A stretch of 22,099 nucleotides of DNA from Prasinococcaceae sp. CCMP 1430 (Eukaryota; Prasinodermophyta; Palmophyllophyceae; Prasinococcales; Prasinococcaceae): contig RQSC01001236.1 of the NCBI GenBank assembly GCA_013416795.1, positions 30,474 to 52,572 of the forward strand. Reading direction: 5' to 3'. Position numbers and translations under genes: made by a program. Within the stretch, counting starts at the first letter, position 1. Each line of letters starts with the position of its first letter. The notes beneath the pieces were generated by a model. It did not search any database, was not told where the DNA came from, and was given only the letters and a program-made list of their open reading frames with translations. Shown here one piece after another: positions 9,049 to 16,893 of the stretch.

Positions 9049-10335
9049 GCGGGCGCGCGCACACGCGGCGCGCGCGCGCGCGCGCGTCGTCGCGCTTCCC
9101 GCTGTCGCACGTGCTCAAGGGCCAGCAGTTCACGCCGGAGCTGCTGGAGGTGCTCTTCGATGAGGCCGACCTGATGGCGTCCGTGAAGCCCGGCACGCCC
9201 GAGTCGCGCGTGCTCGACGGCTACATCATGGCATCGCTCTTCTACGAGCCGTCGACGCGCACGCGCCTCTCGTTCGAGGCGGCGATGTGCCGCCTCGGCG
9301 GCAGCGTGATCACCACCGAGAACGCCGTGGAGTTCTCGTCCGCGGCCAAGGTACGCCGCAAGCGCTCGCTCGCGCGCGCGCGCGCGCGCATACACACGCG
9401 CAGCGCAGCACACGCACAGCACACGCACAGCACACGCACAGCACACGCACAGCACGCGCGTCCGCTGACGCGCGCGCGCGCGCGCCCCGCCAAGGGCGAG
9501 ACCTTGGAGGACTCCATCCGCACCGTCGAGCTCTACTCCGACGTGATCGTGCTGCGCCACTTCGCGAGCGGCAGCGCGGGCGCCGCCGCGGCGGCGCTCG
9601 GCGAGAGGGACGGCGACGGCCCGCACACGCCGCTCATCAACGCGGGCGACGGGCCGGGCCAGCACCCGTCGCAGGCGCTGCTCGACGTGTACACCATCCG
9701 CAAGGAGCTCGGCCGCCTCGACAACCTCACGGTGGGCCTGGTGGGCGACCTCGCCAACGGGCGCACCGTGCGCTCGCTGGTGTACCTGCTGGGCAAGTAC
9801 ACAAACATCAAGTTCTACTTCGTGGCGCCCGACGTGGTGCGCATGAAGGACGACATCAAGGAGTACCTCGACGAGGTGGGCATGGAGTGGGAGGAGGCGG
9901 ACGACCTCATGGCCGTCGCCAGCCAGTGCGACGTGCTCTACCAGACGCGCATCCAGAAGGAGCGCTTCGGCGACCGCGTGGAGGACTACGAGTCGGCGCG
10001 CGGCAAGTACATCATCGACAACGAGGTGATGGCGGTGCTGCCGCAGGAGGCGTGCGTGATGCACCCGCTGCCGCGCGTCGACGAGATCGCGCCGGAGGTC
10101 GACGCCGACCCGCGCGCCGCCTACTTCCGCCAGGCGCAGAACGGGCTCTTCATCAGGATGGTGCGCGCGGCGCGCACGCGCACGCGCGCGAGCGGGCGCG
10201 GCGCTCGACTCGACTCGCGGCGTGCGTGCGCCTCGCGCGCGCTGACGCCCACGGTCGCGTCCGCCACCCGCCCCCCCATCCACCCCACGCGCTCGCGCTC
10301 CGCAGGCGCTGCTCAAGCTGCTGCTGCTCTCCTGA
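9049..10335 (+). CDS. PYRB: Aspartate carbamoyltransferase, plant type, 5' partial
   Basis: Transfers the carbamoyl group from carbamoyl phosphate to aspartate, the committed step of pyrimidine synthesis; plastid-located in plants. Exons are about 9049-9350, 9495-10160 and 10306-10335. The introns are 144 bases (gtacgc...caag) and 145 bases (gtgcgc...cgcag); joins give SSAAK|GETLED and LFIRM|ALLKLLLLS-stop, both family-typical. Carbamoyl-phosphate residues are in EPSTRTRLSFE (9252-9266 region). Further motifs are INAGDGPGQHPSQALLD, VGDLANGRTVRSL, YQTRIQKERFG, CVMHPLPRVDEI and DADPRAAYFRQAQNGLF. The protein is a stand-alone ATCase, not a CAD fusion. The N-terminus (transit peptide and first helix) is lost at the gap; the earliest recognisable residues are PLSHVLKGQQF. 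Confidence 0.96.
9406..9457. repeat. 11-base minisatellite in ATCase intron 1
   Basis: About four to five tandem copies of an 11-base unit (acagcacacgc) inside the 144-base intron 9351-9494, flanked by (CG)n runs. The intron is a multiple of three and lacks stops, so unspliced translation inserts a His/Arg/Ala-rich block into the enzyme. Confidence 0.85.
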
Positions 10336-10546
10336 GGGCGCCGCGGGGCGCGGCGGGCGCTCGCGCGCGAGCTCTGTAGAGACCCGGCTGCGCCGCTGCG
10401 CGCGCAGCTAAGACGTCCTGCCGCGCCACGTCGGACATTACGCGCGCGCGCGCGCGCGCGAGGCCGAAGCGCGACCGACGCCCGCTGGGGCGCGCCGCCG
10501 TTGTCGGGGCGAGCCCCAGCGAGGGCGCCGATGCGGAGCGTCCGCC
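10336..10546. other. Intergenic spacer with (CG)n runs
   Basis: Holds the ATCase 3' flank and a (CG)n run near 10441-10460. No gene seen. The ATCase and SPRY genes converge here. Confidence 0.5.
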
Positions 10547-10923
10547 TCACTCGAGCATCATGGAGAGGGGCGTGGGCAGCGACACCTTGCCGAGCAGCCC
10601 CCCGACCTCCTCCCCAAGCGGCGGGTGCAGCCAGCCGCCCTCGCCGAAGTTTACCTCCACCTCGGCGACGCCCGCCGCCGCGCGCGTGCCGCGCGTGAAC
10701 AGCGACACCGCCGGGTACAGCGTGCGCCCGCCCACGGCCACGGACCCGAAGGCGCCGTCTGGCACCCCGTTGCGGTAGAAGAGGATCTCGGCGGTTTGCG
10801 GGCCTCCGCCCTTGGCCTGGCGGCCGCCACCGACGCCACCCGCGCCATCGCCGCCCTCGTCCTCGTCGCCGTCGTCGCCGCCGCCGTCGCTCCCGCCGCC
10901 GCCGCTCCCGCCGCCGCCATCGC
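10547..10923 (-). CDS. SPRY-domain protein (Ash2-like), C-terminal exon only
   Basis: The exon starts after a minus-strand acceptor (AG 10925-10924) with a Gly/Asp-rich low-complexity stretch. It then encodes QTAEILFYRNGVPDGAFGSV, RTLYPAVSLFTRG and EVEVNFGEGGWLHPP, which is the second half of a SPRY fold. The order FYRNGV...YPAVSL...VNFG...PP resembles the Ash2/Bre2 subclass found in histone H3K4 methyltransferase complexes. The first half of the domain was not found upstream, because the opposite strand is occupied by the DDT/WHIM gene whose acceptor lies only 30 bases away. The gene is therefore truncated, or its 5' exons are elsewhere. Confidence 0.7.
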
Positions 10924-10952
10924 CTGAGAAGCCCCAGGAACCTCCGCTGCAG

Positions 10953-11803
10953 ACGCTGATAGCAATGGAGTCACAAGATGCTGCGACATCACAGTCCGCT
11001 GCTACCATCGCGAGCTTCTGTGCCAAGTTCGGCGGCGTGCTGGGCTTGCCTTCGCGCGCGTCGAGTGCCCTCGTACTCATGCGTGTCCCAAAGCTCCGTG
11101 CAGAGTTGGCGCACGTGGCTGTGGCCAAGTGCTGCCCTTTGACTGCGTGGTGGGGCGAGGTCGACTTCTCCGAGAACATTGGCGCGAGGTGGGCAGAGGC
11201 GGCTGACGTTGCCTGGCCGGAGGTCATGCGCAGGCTGCTGCTGTGCCGCCCGCTGGCGGGAAGGCAGATGGATGCGGCATCTCAGGCCGCATGCGGCATG
11301 GGCGACACGTACTGGTGCGCCCGGGCAGCGCGCGTGTCGAGGGTGGCCTCGCACCTCAGCGCCCAAAGCTGGCACGAGCTGGATGCGGGCGATCAGCTGG
11401 CTGCAATTGAGGCCATTGTTGACGAGCTGGTCGACACTGCTGAGGTGCGAGAGGCAATCCGCTCGCGGGCGGAGGAGCTGGCAGAGAAAGAGATTGCGTG
11501 GCGGAAAGCTGAGCGCGAGTCGCAGCGAATGATCAAGGAGGCGGCAGCTGCAGCGCGCGATGAGATGCTCGAAAAGCTCAGCGCGGAGGCCGACGACGAC
11601 GCAGAAGCTGAAGCCGCGGAAGCCGTCGCGCAAGCTGGTGCTCAGGGTGCGGACGCCGCCGACGCCCTCGCGCGCCAGCGTGCAGCCAAGGCTGTGTGCG
11701 CCGCCAAGGCAAGCAAGGCCGGCGAGATCCGCAAGCACGTGTCTGAGGCCATCGAAGCCATCAAGGCCGAAATGGCCGACGAGAACAAGGAGCGGCGGCA
11801 GGA
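10953..11803 (+). CDS. DDT/WHIM-domain protein (ISWI-accessory-like chromatin factor), partial
   Basis: Open frame from a plus-strand acceptor (AG 10951-10952), with first Met at 10965. Early residues ATIASFCAKFGGVLGLP resemble the start of a DDT helix bundle. AWPEVMRRLLL followed by LDAGDQLAAIEAIVDELVDT and AEVREAIRSRAEELAEKE resembles the WHIM motifs of BAZ/ACF1/WSTF-type remodeller subunits, which bind ISWI ATPases and linker DNA. A long charged coiled coil (about 11480-11803) follows and runs into the gap at 11804. Codon use is less GC-biased than in neighbouring genes. The domain call is from motif recall only. The N-terminal exon or exons and the C-terminus are missing. Confidence 0.6.
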
Positions 11804-11804
11804 N
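11804..11804. other. Single N, probable scaffold gap
   Basis: Cuts the plus-strand coiled coil on its left and the 3' end of the minus-strand HYAY-motif gene on its right. Confidence 0.8.
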
Positions 11805-12810
11805 GCGCGCGCCGCGAGCGCCGAAGCCGCCGCCGCCGCTGCCTCGGGCGCGAAGGGCGCGTGCGGCGCCCCCGCGCGCCACTCGAGGGCGTGCTCGAGC
11901 CACGCGACCACCATCCGGTTGTTCACGCCGGAGCGCGGGAGCTCGGCCAGCGTGCCGCCCAGGTCGTCGATTTGCGCGTACGCGTAGTGGCGGTCCTTCG
12001 CCACCGTCTCCTCGGCGACCGCCACCAGGCGCCTCACCTCGATCGCGCCGGGTGGCGGGGGGGGGGAGGGGGATGAGGACGGGTGAGGGTCGTTCGTTGT
12101 TCCGTCCGTGGCGGCCGTGGCGTCGGCAGCGACGTCTAGCGCAGGCGCAGGAGCCCGCTCCGCCTCGGGGAGCCCCTGCGCGCGGGGCAGCGCCCATCCG
12201 AGGAGCACGTAGGGCTTGATGTACCGTCCGTCCGCCATCATGCGGGTCTCGTCCTCGTACCACCTGTTGTGCGGGGGGGGCGGGATAATAAAGGCGAGAC
12301 GGCGAAAGGCGAGACGGCGAAAGGCGAGACGGCGAAAGGCGAGACGGCGCGTCAGCGCGCAAGCGCGCGCGCGGGGGTGGCGCTCGCGCGCACTACGGCG
12401 CGCGCGCGCCATCGCCCGCACCTCTCGAACTTGACGAAGCCCTCCGGCCAGCGCGGGCTGGCCGCGTTGAGCTCCTTCGCCCGCGCCACCAGCTCCGCGA
12501 CGCTGTCGATGTGCGGCAGCGCCTCCCGCGCGCGCGCGCCGCGCCGCGAGCGCGACGCGCGCGCGCCTCTGCGCTGCGAGGGCGCCTGGTGCACCTCGAC
12601 CGGCCTGCCCGCGACGATGGCGGCGAGGTACTCCTCCACGAGCCGCGTCGACGAGCACGCGAGGCTCGGCGCCCCCGGCACGTCGCCGGTGGACTTGTAG
12701 GCGTAGTGCTTGTTGCCCGTCGGGTCGACGCCCACGGCCGCCAGCGTCTCCGCGCCGGCCTCGTCGGTGACGAAGAACATGCGCACCTTGGTGCCCGGCG
12801 CCCACGCCAT
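11805..12810 (-). CDS. Unrecognised protein with two HYAY motif repeats, 3' partial
   Basis: Two exons: about 12810-12422 and 12263-11805. The intron is 158 bases (donor gtgcgg, acceptor acaacag), and the join reads [15 protein letters not shown] in frame. The start is tentatively Met 12810 ([14 protein letters not shown]); the frame is open further upstream to 13029. The protein contains two related segments: [15 protein letters not shown]...[17 protein letters not shown] and [15 protein letters not shown]...[19 protein letters not shown]. Between them lies a well-conserved-looking block, [21 protein letters not shown] Pro/Ser run (about 12080-12045) may be a linker or a missed intron. The frame is open to the gap at 11804. 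I do not recognise the family and assign no function. Confidence 0.65.
12291..12350. repeat. 15-base tandem repeat inside an intron
   Basis: Four perfect tandem copies of ggcgaaaggcgagac lie within the 158-base intron of the HYAY-motif gene, making up more than a third of it. Confidence 0.9.
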
Positions 12811-12985
12811 GGAGCCCGCGGCGGCGCGCGCGGCCGCCACCCTGGCGGGGGAGGTCGTGGGGTCGTCGTGCGAGGAAGGAAGGGAGGCGGAATGGGGGGT
12901 GCGCGCGCCCGCGCCGTCGCACGCGTCGGCGCCCGCGCCCTGCGCGCCGCCGAGGCCGCCGCCGGCCTCGCCGCTCAGCCTGCAG

Positions 12986-13551
12986 ATGTCGGGCGCGGTG
13001 TCGCGCTTCGCGCTGGGGCTGCTCACCACGCTCTATCACGTGCGTCGCGCAGAAGCCGCCCCGATGCTGCTGGCTCTGTGTGTGTACACGCGTGTGTACT
13101 TGTGCGTGCGTGCGTGTGCGTGTGCATGTGCGTGTGCATGTGCGCGGTAGTGTCGTTGCGCGCCTCCGTCCGCTCGGTACGCGCGCAATCGCGTCGCGTC
13201 GCGCGCGCGCTCGCTCGCGCGCTGACGCACACGCGCATGCGCGCGCGGGCTCGCGTCCGTACTCGTGGGCGTGTGCGTCTGCGCGCGCGCGTGCGTACGT
13301 GTGTGCGGCTGCAGGCGTGGCTGTTGCACTTTTACTCCGCGCTCGCGCTGCGCGAGTCCGTGCTCCTCTCCAACGGATCGCACATCCGCGCGTGGTGGAT
13401 CCGCCACCACTTCTTCTTCATCGGCCTCTCGCTGGTGATGCTCACCTGCTCGTATGCCAGCGAGCCCTGCCGCGCCTTCATGCAGCGCTTCAACGTGTGG
13501 GCGTGCTTCCAGGGGCTCATAATGCTGCTGCAGAACCGCTACCAGCGGCAG
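12986..13551 (+). CDS. TMEM120: TMEM120 (TMPIT)-family membrane protein, internal fragment
   Basis: Six-helix membrane protein family with a coenzyme-A-binding fold related to fatty acid elongases; in animals it sits in the nuclear envelope and ER. Exons 12986-13039 and 13315-13551 join in phase 0 across a 275-base intron to read LLTTLYH|AWLLHFYSALALRESVL. Family blocks are RESVLLSNGSHIRAWWIRHH and the helices after it, then MQRFNVWACFQ and LLQNRYQRQ. A donor gtgcgc follows at 13552, and the next exon is lost at the gap at 13616. The N-terminal coiled coil and first helix expected of the family were not found upstream, where the minus-strand HYAY gene begins. Only the middle of the protein is visible. 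Confidence 0.8.
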
Positions 13552-13615
13552 GTGCGCGCGCGCACGCGCGCGTGCGCGCATGTATGCGTCTCTATGTGCG
13601 CGCGCGTGTGTGCGC

Positions 13616-13616
13616 N
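13616..13616. other. Single N, probable scaffold gap
   Basis: Ends the TMEM120 intron on the left and directly abuts a perfect tandem array on the right. The array may therefore be collapsed in the assembly. Confidence 0.8.
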
Positions 13617-13761
13617 CTCAGCCAGACGACTTGTACCAGCAGATGCTCAGCCAGACGACTTGTACCAGCAGATGCTCAGCCAGACGACTTGTACCAGCAG
13701 ATGCTCAGCCAGACGACTTGTACCAGCAGATGCTCAGCCAGACGACTTGTACCAGCAGATG
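13617..13761. repeat. Five perfect copies of a 29-base tandem repeat
   Basis: Five identical head-to-tail copies (5 x 29 = 145 bases) of a unit beginning ctcagccagacgac and ending gtaccagcagatg. There are no spacers. Because 29 is not a multiple of three, each frame cycles through three peptides (for example QPDDLYQQM). The array abuts the gap at 13616, so the real copy number is unknown. Confidence 0.95.
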
Positions 13762-14140
13762 CGGGGCGCGAAGTGCTCGCCGGCATGGACGCCCGGGACG
13801 GCTTCCGGGGTTGCCCAGTACGCGAGGAGGACCGGCGCCTGGCCGATGCGGTTGCGCGCCTGCTCGATCCGAGCGCAAAGGTGACCATCGCACGACACGC
13901 GCTTGTTCATCGACAACGCGGACGACTTCAAATCCGCATTCAACGCTATGGCCCGCGGCATCAAGCTGCTCAAGCACGCCATCAAGCCTCCGTGCGGCCA
14001 AGGCACGCGCTGAATATGTTATTAACAACAACCTCCAAAGCGAGACGCCCATCAACGACCCCGACAAGGAGGACGAGCTCGTCCCTAAGGCTGCACCGCG
14101 AAAGTCCAAGTTTCGAGGTGTGCACTACAAGTTGAAGCGC
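13762..14140 (+). pseudogene. Decayed gene with AP2-like motif
   Basis: Protein-like segments occur successively in three frames: MDARDGFRGCPVREEDRR...LADAVARLLDPSAK, then LFIDNADDFKSAFNAMARG...IKLLKHAIK, then RAAKARAEYVINNNLQSETP and PKAAPRKSKFRGVHYKLK. RKSKFRGVHY resembles the opening strand of an AP2/ERF DNA-binding domain, but the rest of that domain is not readable. No splice signals clearly explain the frame changes, so a frameshifted relic is the simplest view. GC is lower than in the flanking genes. AP2 identity is tentative. Confidence 0.45.
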
Positions 14141-14563
14141 GACACAATGCGCACGACAATGACACCGTCCAGCATACAAATATGCCGCGGCGCGCACCAC
14201 GAGGAGCCTTCCGCGATCCACGGGATGCCTTCCGTCGTTTTCGAAAGCCGCTCAGGTTCGATCGCTCCTTCCTTTTCGCGGAACTGCGCGCGCGAATCGC
14301 GCCCGAAATCACGCGGTCGCCGCGCGCGCGCGCGCGACCTGGTTCCTCGCCCGACGACCCCGGTGGTCCAATCGAATGACCATGTAGGCACCCGGGTTGT
14401 GCCCCAGCCACAACCCGGCGACCCTGGTGTGGCAAATATAAACCCTATATCGTCTTCCAACGCGCACTGTACCTTAATTAAACCCCTAACCCGCACGGCG
14501 CACGCACGCGGCCGCTCCAAAGGGGATTCGAAGTTCGAACGCGTCGGGCGCGCGCGTGGCGCT
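14141..14563. other. Non-coding stretch with a short hairpin
   Basis: No gene seen. It contains a perfect inverted repeat with 10-base arms (ccgggttgtg, 14392-14401; complement at 14409-14418) and a 7-base loop. It also has AT-rich patches with ttaattaaacccctaacc (14475-14492) and the palindrome gttcgaac (14533-14540). Confidence 0.4.
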
Positions 14564-14567
14564 GGGG

Positions 14568-14602
<35 letters not shown>

Positions 14603-14631
14603 GGGGGGAGGAGGGGGGGGGCTGCGCGTGG
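14564..14631. repeat. Poly-G tract
   Basis: A 68-base run that is almost pure G, including 31 uninterrupted G residues at 14571-14601. It lies about 70 bases upstream of the ATG at 14701 and could form a G-quadruplex. The exact length in an assembly is unreliable. Confidence 0.9.
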
Positions 14632-14700
14632 CGCCACGGGCTCCAGGAGGCGTCACACACCGCACGGGTCGGGTGGGGCGGCCGCGCGCCGGCGGGCGGC

Positions 14701-15505
14701 ATGGAGGGCCAGGTGGAGTACGCCGAGCGGCGGAGGCGGCTCAAGCGCGTGCGCGATGCCCTCGACAAGGCAGCCGCGCGCGCCGACAAGCTGCGCGCGG
14801 CGAGGGAGGAGCTCGTCAAGGCGGTGGAGGACGCGGCGTCGTTCGAGGTGCGCGCGCCGCGCCGCCGTGCGCACGCGAATGCGGGTGCTCGCCCGCGCCT
14901 GCTCGCGCCTGCTCACGCCCCTCTCGCGCCGACCCGACCCAACACAGCTCGAGGCCGGCCGACGCCCAGGCGACGGCGCCGCGCTCGACGCGGTCGGGCT
15001 CGCGCTGCGCCAGGGCAACGCGGCGGTGGGCGGGATGGTCAGGACGTGGCAGGCGAGCGTGGACGCCTCCAAGGTGCGCGAGCGAGGGCGCCCGAGCGCG
15101 CGTGGCGGCGAGCGCGCGACTCCATCGGCGCTGACGACCCCGTCTCCCCCCTCTGCCGTTCCCTGCCTCGTCATCCCCCCGCCCCCTCCCTCCCTTCGCC
15201 CGCTGTTGTGTGGCAAAGGAGGCCTTCCCGACGACGCTGCCCAAGGACTCGCGCCCCGACGACGCGGGGTCCTTCCTGGCGCTGCTGTCGCCGGCAATCA
15301 AGGTGCGCGAGATGGATCGAGCGAGCTGGGTGCGAGCCACCCTCAGCATCGCGCGCTCGCCGACGCGCTCGCTGACCCGCGCGCTCTTCAGGCGGAGCTC
15401 GCCGCGCACGCGCAGGCGACCGCCGACATGCAGACCGCGCACCGCGCGCTGCACGCCGACGGCGCGCCCGGCACATCGCGGCCCGCGAGGAGGAGCTCGC
15501 GCTGA
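14701..15505 (+). CDS. Small coiled-coil protein, unrecognised
   Basis: Four exons by splice reading: 14701-14847, 14948-15073, 15219-15302 and 15392-15505. All introns are in phase 0 with gtgcgc donors (100, 145 and 89 bases), giving about 156 residues. Exon 1 is a clean heptad-like coil (YAERRRRLKRVRDALDKAAA, ARADKLRAAREELVKAVEDA). Exon 2 encodes LDAVGLALRQGNAAVGGMVR, exon 3 a short TLPKDSRPDDAGSFLALLSP segment and exon 4 another helix (AELAAHAQATADMQTAHRAL). A membrane-curving (BAR-like) or tethering coil is conceivable but not shown. The last exon could be spliced differently. Convergent with the SRAP fragment. Confidence 0.55.
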
Positions 15506-15565
15506 GGACGGGCGTGCGGCTCGTCGAGGCCGTACTGTACACTCTGCTACTGTACACCACCGCCA

Positions 15566-15966
15566 TCAGTGCTCGCGCTCGAGCTTGGCGCGCTGCGGCG
15601 GCGCCTCCTCCTCCTCCTGCCGCTGCGCCGAGTCGGCCGCGTCGCGGCCGCCCGCTCGCCGCTTGGGCGACGGCGCCGCGCTGAAGAAGCCGCGGATGTC
15701 GGCGCCCGCGCGCGTGGGCTTGGGCGGCGTGTACGGCGCGCAGGCCTCGCTCGGGGGAATGGCATTTGGAGGGATTGTTGATCGCCGGGCTGACCGTGTG
15801 GGAGGTGAGGCCCTCCGCAGTGCCGCGCGTCCGGCGGGCGAACACGTCGGGCCGGTCGCCGCGCCGCAGCCACTCCCTGGCGGCCGCCTCGCCGCGCAGG
15901 ACGACGGGCTGCCGGTCGTGCAGCCACGCGAGCCCCTCGGCGGGCGCCGTCGCGCGACAGGTACTG
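15566..15966 (-). pseudogene. HMCES: SRAP/HMCES (YedK) abasic-site repair protein, 5'-truncated fragment
   Basis: HMCES-family proteins crosslink to abasic sites in single-stranded DNA through Cys2. Only the C-terminal part is here: APAEGLAWLHDRQPVVL (family I-H-x-R-M-P-V-I-L block), AAAREWLRRG and SHTVSPAINNPSK (family V-S-x-x-V-N block). The frame then shifts by about one or two bases near 15745-15765 into ACAPYTPPKPTRAG, IRGFFSAAPSPKRR and a Lys/Glu tail ending REH at 15566. IRGFF is PIP-box-like. The catalytic Cys2 half is absent: the frame ends upstream at about 15966, where GC drops sharply and mobile-element DNA begins. The frameshift could be a sequencing error; the missing half is not. 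Confidence 0.7.
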
Positions 15967-16084
15967 TCCTGGACACGTGAGAATTTTTTTGGACGGCGAT
16001 AAATTTTTCCGATCGAAAAATGCGGGGGCACAAAACAGTTAGGGTCGCTCGGCGAAAATAAGGGTTTATAAATGACTCGTCGTA
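15967..16084. other. Low-GC junction between SRAP fragment and transposon DNA
   Basis: An AT-rich island in otherwise very GC-rich DNA. It contains the hairpin attttTC/GAaaaat (16003-16009 with 16015-16021) and oligo-T and oligo-A runs. It marks an abrupt compositional break beside the truncated end of the SRAP gene. Confidence 0.5.
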
Positions 16085-16330
16085 GCTGTCGGGGTGGGCG
16101 CCGCCACATTTGGCGCTTGAAACCCACCTTCCTCACAACCTCGATGAGCTCGTCGCGGGTCTTCTTGCCCAAGTCCTTGAGCGCAGGGGCCTTGAGGCGC
16201 ACGTGGTATGGGGCCTTGTCCATCACGACGACGGCCATTGCGCCGATGGCGGTGGTACGCCGCGTACTACAGCGCTTCGAGTTCGCGACAAGTCGCACTT
16301 GGCCCGCCTGTGGGCATGCGCGTCCAGGGC
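16085..16330 (-). pseudogene. Possible DDE transposase remnant, 3' part
   Basis: The minus strand encodes IGAMAVVVMDKAPYHVRLK (Met codon at 16238), then KTRDELIEVVRK before a possible donor (gtgggt). VVVMDxAxYH is the form around the second catalytic Asp in DDE superfamily endonucleases (V-I-V-M-D-N-A-x-Y-H), and a K-x-x-L-I-x-x-[LV] helix usually follows. Upstream (16330-16262) the frame differs (ALDAHAHRRAKCDLSRT). That frame continues across the inserted element into the fragment at 17528-17617, so the element has split this gene. No intact catalytic triad can be assembled. Confidence 0.45.
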
Positions 16331-16334
16331 GAAG

Positions 16335-16520
16335 AGGTGAGCATGCGTGTGTATGTGCGGGCCGTGATGTGACGCGATGGCGAGCCTGATGTGACAGTTG
16401 CGTATCTATACTGACTTTTTGATGCGATCGTCGCACCGCACCTCGATCCGTTGGTTTAGTTATTTGAAAGGGCTCTGGCCCTTTTTAACTAGAAGGTTAT
16501 AACGTCCGCCTAACAAGCGG
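16335..16520 (+). repeat. Left terminal inverted repeat (186 bases)
   Basis: Identical over all 186 bases to the reverse complement of 17342-17527. It ends at the last base of the ccgcctaacaagcgg anticodon-stem segment of the tRNA-like gene. Directly inside this end, homology to the other arm switches from inverted to mirror. Confidence 0.97.
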
Positions 16521-16551
16521 AAGGCCGGCAGTTCGACTCTGCCATGGATTA
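16445..16551 (+). tRNA. tRNA-Val(AAC)-like gene with 33-base D-loop insertion
   Basis: A complete cloverleaf can be drawn. The acceptor stem gatccgt (16445-16451) pairs with atggatt (16544-16550; two G-U pairs), and the discriminator is A16551. The D arm is gtttagtt...ggttataac. The anticodon stem tccgc (16505-16509) pairs with gcgga (16517-16521), and the loop ctaacaa gives anticodon AAC (Val). The variable loop is aggcc. The T stem ggcag/ctgcc encloses loop ttcgact. Without bases 16462-16494 the order and lengths match an ordinary eukaryotic tRNA-Val. The insertion folds by itself: aaagggc/gccctttt-type hairpin, with tagtta/taacta pairing at its base. A T9 run (16580-16588) could terminate RNA polymerase III. 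Function is unproven. Confidence 0.6.
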
Positions 16552-16588
16552 GCAGTTCAAAAGCCGTGTGCGGGCTTCCTTTTTTTTT
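16521..16588. repeat. Left arm of a perfect mirror repeat
   Basis: Bases 16521-16580 read backwards on the same strand equal 17282-17341 exactly (60 of 60), and T runs extend the match by six more positions. The block starts at the base adjoining the end of the perfect inverted repeat and lies on the same symmetry centre (16931). It contains the T arm, acceptor 3' strand and terminator of the tRNA-like gene. Confidence 0.95.
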
Positions 16589-16695
16589 GTTGCCCTTGTT
16601 GCATCTTTGTTTTTGCCCGTAACGCTTGCCGCCGCGCATGGGCGCCCCCTCCCCCCCCCACCACCACCCCCTCCGCCCTCCCCCACCTGGTGCAA

Positions 16696-16893
16696 GAAAA
16701 TAAAACCCAGCACACCCTAATCCGCCGACCTGGTCCCCTAATCCGTCGGCCCTGCAGCGTCCATCGACCCCGGTACCCGCATCCGTCGACCCTGGTGCGG
16801 AAAAAAATTAAAACCCAGCACACCCTAATCCGTCGGCCCTGGTGCCCTAATCCGTCGGCCTTGGTGCGTCCGCCGACCCTGGTGCGCTAATCA
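16696..16893. repeat. Internal direct repeats of the mobile element
   Basis: A unit of about 34 bases (taaaacccagcacaccctaa plus tccgYcgRccctggt) occurs at 16701 and again at about 16809. A shorter motif close to aatccgtcggccctggtg recurs at least six times across this stretch with variable spacing. Confidence 0.8.

Noticed and set aside
8907-10550. 547-residue open frame antisense to ATCase
   Set aside because: Arg/Ala/His-rich shadow frame of a confidently identified gene; long antisense frames are expected at this GC content.
13617-13761. CRISPR-like array of 29-base units
   Set aside because: Units are directly adjacent with no spacers, and the context is eukaryotic; it is a simple tandem repeat.
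14475-14492. Internal telomeric repeat (cccctaaccc)
   Set aside because: Single partial copy in an AT-rich patch; no array.
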